From M55B118 sp964501715 (lineage in GTDB: Bacteria; Bacillota_I; Bacilli_A; Izemoplasmatales; Izemoplasmataceae), in contig CAZCTR010000001.1 of NCBI GenBank assembly GCA_964501715.1, positions 144,185 to 208,184 on the forward strand: a DNA stretch of 64,000 nt, in the 5' to 3' direction. This document shows positions 58,500-64,000 of this stretch, piece by piece (position 1 is the stretch's first letter; every line of letters begins with the position of its first letter). Position numbers and translations under genes: made by a program. The notes beneath the pieces were generated by a model that worked only from the letters and a program-made list of their open reading frames with translations, was not told where the DNA came from and searched no databases.

Positions 58500-61362
58500 A
58501 TTTTCCGGTCTTGAATCCCTTGCGCTTCTGTGCGCCCCAGCTTCCACTATCCAATAGGGCATTGAAGGTGCTTTTCACGCGATGCAGACTCACGAGCTGA
58601 CGGTATCCGAAATTTTCCAAGAACGCGAAGAGAACGAGGATGAACGTCTCTTTTTTTGACAGGATGAGCCTCTCCCTCTCGACCATGAAAAGCGAGGCCA
58701 GGGAGATGACAATGCCGAATCCGATGGAAGCGGTGAAAATCGCGAGGATGATTTCCGGTGTAACCAGTCCCAAAACTATAGCGAGCAGAAGCATCACATA
58801 GCCCTGAGCCTCCCAAAAAGGGCCCATGAATTCAAACAAGAAGAAATAGGGATAGCCCAGGAAGCCTATCTGGCGGTACTTCGGCTTCAACATCAGTTTC
58901 CTGTGATATGAGAGGATGTCGATCAATCCCCTTTGCCACCGGTTTCTCTGTTTCAGAAGGGTCTTCATATCCTCAGGCAATTCCGTGTAGCAATAGGCGT
59001 CATAAACATACGCCACACGGTAATCGCGATCCTTCTCGAGGGCTTGTCGTGTGAGTCTTACAACAAGCTCCATGTCTTCACCGACTGTGTCCTTGTGATG
59101 CACACCGCTGCTGGTCAAATATCCACCAGTCTCAATAAGCGCTTCACGTCTGAACACCCCGAATGCTCCGGAAATGATCATGAGGCTTCTGAGTTCGCTC
59201 CACCCAATGCGTCCGCTTGTGAAAGCGCGAAGGTATTCAATCGTCTGAAACCTGCTCAACATCTTCTGTGGCAACGCTTTTGAAGCCACGGTTCCGTGTT
59301 TGAATGTGAAGCCGTTGGCTGGAAAGATATTGCCTCCGAGGGCGATGAAGGGCTTGGTGTCCTCAAGCGTTGAAGAAGCGATCCTCAACAGGGCATCATC
59401 CTCAAGGGCACTGTCAGCGTCGATTCCGGAGACATAGGTGTTTTTAGACGCGTTGATGCCCAAGTTAAGCGCATCGGCTTTCCCTCCATTCTCCTTGTCG
59501 AGCACAATAAGGTTAGGTATATGGGGAGATACGTATACGCCACGCAATTTTCTTGTTGGAAGCGTCTGGATGAAAAAGGGGTGTTTACGCTGGAGTTCAT
59601 AATGGTTCACCAAAGTCTCAAGTGTCTTGTCCCTCGACCCGTCATTGACCACGATGACCTCATAGTCCGGGTATTTCAAATTCAAAAGGCTGTTCACGCT
59701 CTCCACAATCGTCTTCTCTTCATTGAAAGCCGGAGCGACCACTGATATACCGGGAAGCAGATTTTGCATGAAAAGCATGGAATATTTCTTGGTTTTTGAT
59801 TGTCGCACTTGCTTTTTCGATCCTGACCACGCGAATAAAAGCAACACGAGATAAATCGTATTCACAATGACGAAATAGATGGCGAGATAATAATTGACCT
59901 CGACAATATAATGAAAGAGGTCGGGAAGCGAAAATCCGCCTTCAAAGGGTGCGTTACGAAGCATGAACACCGCGGGGAAGGCAGACAGGTTCACAACAAT
60001 CCAGAATGCAGTCCATATGATTTTCCTGGTCTCCAGTGGATGTTTCGCCTTTTCTTTCGTCTCATGCGGCCTTGGCTCCAATCCGAGTTTGTGAAGCGGG
60101 CGTTCTTTCAAATAGTGTTCAAACGCCTCCACGGTCTCGATCGAACCGGAGACCACCGGTCCGATCATGGACACGATGGCATCTTCCAAGGAGACATCTT
60201 TGTTCCTGTTCAGAAAATCAATCAGCGGTTCCACCCGGTCTTGCTCGACCATCATTGAGAGAATGTCTTTAACTGAGTCACCCATATTGTATTTTTGTTT
60301 GACAAGAATATAATCGATGCGATGTGAGAACACTTTGATGAGCTTGTGCCTGCGATGGTCATCAAGTGTTTTGAAACGGGTGAGAAGTTCATCCAACCAT
60401 TCCTTGTGATCATAGACCATGCGGGAGATTGCCTCTGCACGGACATCATCCATGCCGGAATGGTCCATGGTGTCAACAAGCGAATGCATCGCTTTTATTG
60501 TCGGGCTTTCCGCCAACGCGAAAATCGCATGACGCTGGATGACGGGGTCCGAATGACTCAAATGCCAGTGGTCCATAATCCGCTCGGGGGAACGGTTCTG
60601 CAGCGTCTTCATGATGATGGACTTCAGTGTCTTGTTTTGTGACGCATCATATGGTTTCTCTTCGACAATCCAATAAAGGCGGTCCTGCGCGAATTGGATC
60701 ATGTTCACATCCGTGACAAAGCTGGAAATCCTCACTAGCGCGAGCATGATCTCATATTCCTCACGATCCAGAAACGCTTGGAGGTAAGGGGCCACATCAT
60801 CAAAGTGGTTCCCCAGAATGACGCTGAGTCGGAATTGATAGACCGGTCTCGATTCCAAAAGGCTCTCCATGATGGCATTCATGCGGTTCTGATCGACAGA
60901 CCGGATGATCATCTGTACAATCAACAGTCTCACCGTCTGGCTTGATTCCCTTGTGAACCTCTCGAACAGCCAGCGGTCGCTTTTCGAACGTCTGAGGTAT
61001 CCGAGATGATAGACCGCCATCTTACGTTTGGACCTGGACCATGCGTGAAGCTTCTTCTTCAAGCGCAACATGTCCCTGTCGTTCAGAAGTGCGTTGAGCA
61101 CCGCTTGCCTTGTTTCATCATCCACTACCATCTGTTCTTCAACTTCAATGAGTGCCTCGATGAAAAACCGCTTCGATAGCTTGGGTTTTTCCTCAGGGTC
61201 CTTGCCCGCATAGAAGTCGAGTATATACTTGCGAGCCTTCCTTGATCTTTCGGCGTAGCGTTCATGCCTGTTCTTCTGCGCAAAAATCATGAACATGATC
61301 AGACACGCGATACTCATCAAAATGGCGAGCACAAGGATAATACCGATCATTACAGGACTCAT
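58498..61362 (-). CDS. HEAT-repeat protein fused to a membrane family-2 glycosyltransferase
   Basis: 954 residues. An N-terminal membrane helix (about 5-28) is followed by a cytosolic helical region with HEAT-like repeats (about 60-425), two membrane helices (about 448-468 and 488-512) and a GT2 catalytic domain (about 535-815). The latter has D574 in VVNDGSRD, the DAD motif D648/D650, GED at 761-763 and QRNRW at 805-809, the full set of processive beta-glycan synthases such as cellulose or PNAG synthases. More helices follow (about 835-895). No PilZ domain is seen. Its start overlaps the stop of the MBL-GGDEF-receiver gene by four bases, so they are translationally coupled. The polymer made is unknown. 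Confidence 0.87.
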   Translation of the reverse strand: MSPVMIGIILVLAILMSIACLIMFMIFAQKNRHERYAERSRKARKYILDFYAGKDPEEKPKLSKRFFIEALIEVEEQMVVDDETRQAVLNALLNDRDMLRLKKKLHAWSRSKRKMAVYHLGYLRRSKSDRWLFERFTRESSQTVRLLIVQMIIRSVDQNRMNAIMESLLESRPVYQFRLSVILGNHFDDVAPYLQAFLDREEYEIMLALVRISSFVTDVNMIQFAQDRLYWIVEEKPYDASQNKTLKSIIMKTLQNRSPERIMDHWHLSHSDPVIQRHAIFALAESPTIKAMHSLVDTMDHSGMDDVRAEAISRMVYDHKEWLDELLTRFKTLDDHRRHKLIKVFSHRIDYILVKQKYNMGDSVKDILSMMVEQDRVEPLIDFLNRNKDVSLEDAIVSMIGPVVSGSIETVEAFEHYLKERPLHKLGLEPRPHETKEKAKHPLETRKIIWTAFWIVVNLSAFPAVFMLRNAPFEGGFSLPDLFHYIVEVNYYLAIYFVIVNTIYLVLLLFAWSGSKKQVRQSKTKKYSMLFMQNLLPGISVVAPAFNEEKTIVESVNSLLNLKYPDYEVIVVNDGSRDKTLETLVNHYELQRKHPFFIQTLPTRKLRGVYVSPHIPNLIVLDKENGGKADALNLGINASKNTYVSGIDADSALEDDALLRIASSTLEDTKPFIALGGNIFPANGFTFKHGTVASKALPQKMLSRFQTIEYLRAFTSGRIGWSELRSLMIISGAFGVFRREALIETGGYLTSSGVHHKDTVGEDMELVVRLTRQALEKDRDYRVAYVYDAYCYTELPEDMKTLLKQRNRWQRGLIDILSYHRKLMLKPKYRQIGFLGYPYFFLFEFMGPFWEAQGYVMLLLAIVLGLVTPEIILAIFTASIGFGIVISLASLFMVERERLILSKKETFILVLFAFLENFGYRQLVSLHRVKSTFNALLDSGSWGAQKRKGFKTGK

Positions 61363-63338
61363 AGGCCTCGCCCTCTTTCCCGCATCCTTTTCACATGCCC
61401 GATAAGTTCTTCTGGAATCAAGGGTTTTTTCAAGACCAGTTCCACACCGAGCGCATTAGCCCTTTTGATGACCTCCCTGTTTTTATGGTGTGAGGCGATG
61501 ATGAAAGGGATGTTTTGAAAAGCGTGGGAGTCGTTCATCCAGCGCTTGAACTGCAAGCCATCCAGTTTGGATAGATTGATTTCGGATATGACGACATCGA
61601 CCCTGTTCTCCTGCAGAAAATCATAGGCTTCATATATGTCTTTCGATATGCGGACATCATAGCGTACCCTTGAAAAAATCTGGACCATGAGATTCTGAAT
61701 GGTCTCATCTTCATCCACGAGAAGGATCGTGCCATCCTTTCGGAGTGACGTCCGATTGGAAGAATCAATGACCTGTCCCCCACCTTTCTCAAGGGAAAGC
61801 TCTAGACGTTCGTTCGATAGGTCCAACAATCTCCTTGTGTGCACGACAGGGTCATGGTCTTCCACTTCGTCCACAGTCATGAGCGCAATGGAGACTTGGA
61901 CGGTCTCGATGAAAAGGGACGAGTCCCTGATACCGTTTCGTAGCTTCACCGCCACTTCTTGCATGGTCTTGTGTGAAGTGTCCTCAAAATACACATAAAA
62001 CCCCGGCCCTTCACTCCTGAACAGCAACGCCTCCTCGGGTTTCAACCGCTCAATCAGATAGGCCGCGTTCTGTAGTGTCTCATCACCCACGGTCTTACCG
62101 TGCTTCCTGTTCAAATCCTTGAACCCATCAATCCGCACAGTGAGAAAACCATGTTTTTTTTCACCGTTCAATCCCTCTTCCAGTCTGTTTTGAAGGTGTC
62201 TTTTGAAGAATTGCGCATTGTAAAGATTGGTGATCGGACAGCGGAGAAGCTGTTCCGTCGTTGTTTCAAGCGTTTGATTAAGTTTTTCGAACCGGCTCTC
62301 AAGTTCGCTTTTTTCCTCGCTGAGCTGCTTGACTTTCAATTTGTTTTGAACGAGTTCCGATTTATATATCGATGGGACCCTGATATTGTAAAGACGTGTA
62401 TATTTGCGCATTACCGGTTCTAAAAGCGTAAGCCACACAAGCCCTTTTTCTCGATATATCTCCTCAAAGAAACGGTTCCAAAGCTTATACCCGGAAAGGG
62501 AGCTATGCTTGATTTCCAAAGCGACATTATGCTCGAGTGTGATCGGAGAATCCTTGAAGACTTCCATGATTTCAGAGGAGTCATAATGTTTTTCCAACTG
62601 CTTGAGCACATGATTCAAGATCAAAGGATAATTGTAGGCTCTTCTCTTGGTTTTCGTGCTGTGACGAACCAAGTCGGTATTGTAAAAGTCGATTTGCCGT
62701 AGAAACGAGAATATTGCACGCAGAGAGTCGCCTTTGATCGACTCGCCCCGGGACGGATAGATATGACGAACAGGGTAAGCCTCAAGCTGCTTGAGCACGG
62801 GCCTTAGAAATTCACTGCTCGGCATGGTTTTCATGTGATAGGTCCTTAACGATTGCTCAAGCGCCTCATGTGAATCATGGTCTTCGGAATCCTGTGAAAA
62901 GACGTTCGCGGAAAAAAGCGCGTTCCTTTCGGAGAAGAACGTCATGAACGCATCAGGAAACGGAAGGAAAGGGGCCTTTATGAAAAACAGTTTCTCCCCG
63001 TGTCTTAGCGACAATTCATGATGGTTTTCCTGCACACGTTTTTCCTCGAAATCCTTTCCGATATCGAGCGACCCTTCATGGTTGTGATAAACCGTGGCGG
63101 ATAGACCTCGCTCTTTCAGATAATGCAGGGACGCGGTGTTCGAACAGTGCGTGCATTGCAGGATGACATGCTTCACACGATGGATGGGGATATGGGACTC
63201 GATCGCCTTTAGAAGTGTCGCTGCATGCTGAAAACGACCTGGGTCGATAAGCACACCCTCACCCGAGGTCACGATGAGGTAGGCATGGACGCTCGGGCTT
63301 TCCCCGAGCGGTATCGGTATGATTTTCGTCTCTAACAT
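61359..63338 (-). CDS. degenerate MBL-GGDEF-receiver signalling protein
   Basis: 659 residues in three recognisable parts. About 1-210 is metallo-beta-lactamase-like (AYLIVTSGEGVLIDPGRF), but the HxHxDH site reads THCSNTAS, so metal binding is doubtful. After a helical linker with a coiled coil (about 335-362), about 365-520 is a GGDEF domain (PITNLYNAQFF, IDGFKDLNRKHGKTVGDE) whose signature is EGPGF (443-447), hence probably inactive; no RxxD inhibitory site is seen. About 536-655 is a receiver domain with VDED at 541-544 and K638, but the phospho-acceptor Asp is Glu586. All three active sites look altered, suggesting a sensor or scaffold for the coupled synthase. AAGGGGGCGAGG precedes the ATG. 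Confidence 0.85.
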   Translation of the reverse strand: MLETKIIPIPLGESPSVHAYLIVTSGEGVLIDPGRFQHAATLLKAIESHIPIHRVKHVILQCTHCSNTASLHYLKERGLSATVYHNHEGSLDIGKDFEEKRVQENHHELSLRHGEKLFFIKAPFLPFPDAFMTFFSERNALFSANVFSQDSEDHDSHEALEQSLRTYHMKTMPSSEFLRPVLKQLEAYPVRHIYPSRGESIKGDSLRAIFSFLRQIDFYNTDLVRHSTKTKRRAYNYPLILNHVLKQLEKHYDSSEIMEVFKDSPITLEHNVALEIKHSSLSGYKLWNRFFEEIYREKGLVWLTLLEPVMRKYTRLYNIRVPSIYKSELVQNKLKVKQLSEEKSELESRFEKLNQTLETTTEQLLRCPITNLYNAQFFKRHLQNRLEEGLNGEKKHGFLTVRIDGFKDLNRKHGKTVGDETLQNAAYLIERLKPEEALLFRSEGPGFYVYFEDTSHKTMQEVAVKLRNGIRDSSLFIETVQVSIALMTVDEVEDHDPVVHTRRLLDLSNERLELSLEKGGGQVIDSSNRTSLRKDGTILLVDEDETIQNLMVQIFSRVRYDVRISKDIYEAYDFLQENRVDVVISEINLSKLDGLQFKRWMNDSHAFQNIPFIIASHHKNREVIKRANALGVELVLKKPLIPEELIGHVKRMRERGRGL

Positions 63339-63356
63339 GTCCTCGCCCCCTTCAAG

Positions 63357-63384
63357 TGAAAAAAGGAGTGCATCGCACCCCTTT
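63357..63384 (-). terminator. terminator or attenuator before the MBL-GGDEF-receiver gene
   Basis: Minus-strand hairpin AAGGGGTGC-gat-GCACTCCTT followed by T-rich sequence, ending about 20 bases before the next ATG. No separate promoter fits in between. Confidence 0.75.
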
Positions 63385-63392
63385 AAGAAAAG

Positions 63393-63668
63393 TTATTCAA
63401 TTCTTTTTCCTTTGTCATAATTTGCATCGGATTCAACTTGGCCATCCGAGCTGAATCTTTGCCAACGCCCATGTTTTCTGCCTTTGTGGTATGTGCCCTG
63501 TTTCCACATGTGACCATCCTTGCGATAGAAGGTCCAAAGCCCGCTTTTCTTATTGCCATCAAGCGGACCCTCGGCTTTGACCGCACCATTCTTGAAGTAA
63601 TATTTAAGATAATCATCCTGAAGGTCGTATACTTTCTGACCATTGGCGTAAATCTGTTTCTCAAGCAT
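63393..63668 (-). CDS. MORN-repeat (YwqK-like) protein
   Basis: 91 residues made of MORN-2-type repeats: YYFKNGAVKAEGPLDGNKKSGLWTFYRKDGHMWKQGTYHKGRKHGRWQRFSSDGQVESDANY. The family name of YwqK as an antitoxin is from Bacillus; no toxin gene is visible here. The third ATG of the frame (63668) is chosen because GGGAG lies nine bases before it; 63677 is an alternative. Confidence 0.8.
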   Translation of the reverse strand: MLEKQIYANGQKVYDLQDDYLKYYFKNGAVKAEGPLDGNKKSGLWTFYRKDGHMWKQGTYHKGRKHGRWQRFSSDGQVESDANYDKGKRIE

Positions 63669-63747
63669 AGCGTTCATCTCCCAAATCATAGTAATGTATC
63701 ATTCTATTATTATGATATCACAATTGATTATGAGATGAAAACAGTTT

Positions 63748-63873
63748 CTAAAGACGGGTGTCGTCCGGATCGTCCGGTTTTCTGCCGCCGCCGACAAGGA
63801 CTACTGCCAGGACAACGACTATGACTACTAGCAGTATTAGGAATCCGAAAAGAAATCCAATTGCAGTCATCAT
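63748..63873 (-). CDS. 41-residue single-span membrane protein
   Basis: A short gene too small for standard prediction. MMTAIGFLFGFLILL begins a membrane helix of about 25 residues rich in V, L and I, then GGGRK and an acidic tail DDPDDT. GGAGGGG is ideally placed before the first ATG, and the codons vary synonymously for Val (GTA, GTC, GTT), which supports real coding. Function unknown; it sits upstream of the MORN gene on the same strand. Confidence 0.65.
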   Translation of the reverse strand: MMTAIGFLFGFLILLVVIVVVLAVVLVGGGRKPDDPDDTRL

Positions 63874-63951
63874 TGACCCCTCCATTCGCATAAGATATTC
63901 TCTTATCCATAGTATACCTCAATTTCATACAAACAAGAAGCTAATCCAAAT

Positions 63952-63976
63952 AAAAAAAACTTACCGTGAAGGCAAG
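63952..63976 (-). terminator. terminator of a gene beyond the right edge
   Basis: Minus-strand hairpin CTTGCC-ttcac-GGTAAG (one G-U pair) followed by T8, so a leftward transcript enters from outside the window and ends here. Confidence 0.65.
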
Positions 63977-64000
63977 CTTGAATACAAAGATGGTGACCCG

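Noticed and set aside
63728..63928. 66-codon minus-strand frame
   Set aside because: It overlaps the better-supported 41-residue membrane peptide in another frame and has no ribosome site.
63959..64000. Plus-strand MORN-like reading YREGKLEYKDGDP at the right edge
   Set aside because: It spans the minus-strand terminator hairpin and no start codon precedes it in the window; too short to call.
1..64000. CRISPR arrays, insertion sequences, prophage or rRNA
   Set aside because: I saw no regularly spaced repeats, transposase or integrase motifs, phage structural genes or rRNA-like sequence on either strand.

Overview
The window looks like a chromosomal segment of a low-GC-lineage Gram-positive bacterium (Bacillota, possibly a Mollicutes-related or Erysipelotrichia-like group; the exact order is inference). 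The support is a PolC-type replicase, a DnaB/DnaI helicase-loading pair, two T-box leaders, a CcpA-like regulator with cre-like sites, YlbF/YlbG, KhpA beside rpsP, and strong Shine-Dalgarno sites. Trp is coded by TGG and TGA is used as stop, so it is not a TGA=Trp mycoplasma. Base composition is moderate (near half GC in genes) with AT-rich intergenic DNA. Two runs of exactly 100 N (23140-23239 and 44687-44786) are scaffold joins that truncate three genes. I see no phage, IS element, CRISPR array or rRNA.

Layout. 1-9.8 kb: a Bax-inhibitor-like membrane protein, polC, gmk-rpoZ, the ribosome-rescue protein RqcH (NFACT) and thrS. 9.8-18.3 kb: a T-box leader reading into a MazG-like gene and thrS, then a compact replication/repair block read leftward, polA-CDF transporter-nitroreductase-mutM-coaE-unknown-dnaB-dnaI. 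18.3-20 kb: panT-like S component, coaX and acpP, a pantothenate-to-carrier-protein cluster. 20-25.6 kb: trmB-M42 peptidase, pepV (broken by a gap), and a Zn/Cd-type P-ATPase with its ArsR sensor. 25.6-29.5 kb: a cyclic-di-GMP-I riboswitch in front of a type IV pilin-like protein with five carbohydrate-binding-like modules, then tyrS (T-box) and ccpA. 29.5-34.6 kb: rpsP-khpA-[ABC exporter]-rimM-trmD-rplS, and ylbF-ylbG. 34.8-40.3 kb: a thioredoxin-CcdA fusion with a cysteine desulfurase, pfkA, def and a glutathione peroxidase. 40.3-53 kb: a leftward region with three paralogous HTH-TPR regulators interleaved with ldh, yjbQ, an M48 protease, a tdh-kbl threonine degradation pair and a lipase. 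53-57.7 kb: four tRNA genes (Cys, Pro-CGG, Pro-TGG, Arg), hydrolases and a double acetyltransferase. 57.8-64 kb: sodA, a HEAT-repeat family-2 glycosyltransferase translationally coupled to a protein joining degenerate metallo-beta-lactamase, GGDEF and receiver domains, a MORN-repeat protein and a 41-residue membrane peptide.

How it fits together. Most of the window is housekeeping. The most interesting thread is surface behaviour. A pilin-like adhesin with sugar-binding modules appears to be switched by cyclic-di-GMP. Some 35 kb away a catalytically dead-looking GGDEF/receiver/MBL protein is coupled to a membrane polysaccharide synthase-like enzyme. The link between these two loci is inference. 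Metabolism suggested by the window is glycolytic and lactate-forming (pfkA, ldh, ccpA) with oxygen defence (Mn-type SOD, glutathione peroxidase, nitroreductase) and scavenging of peptides, pantothenate and threonine.
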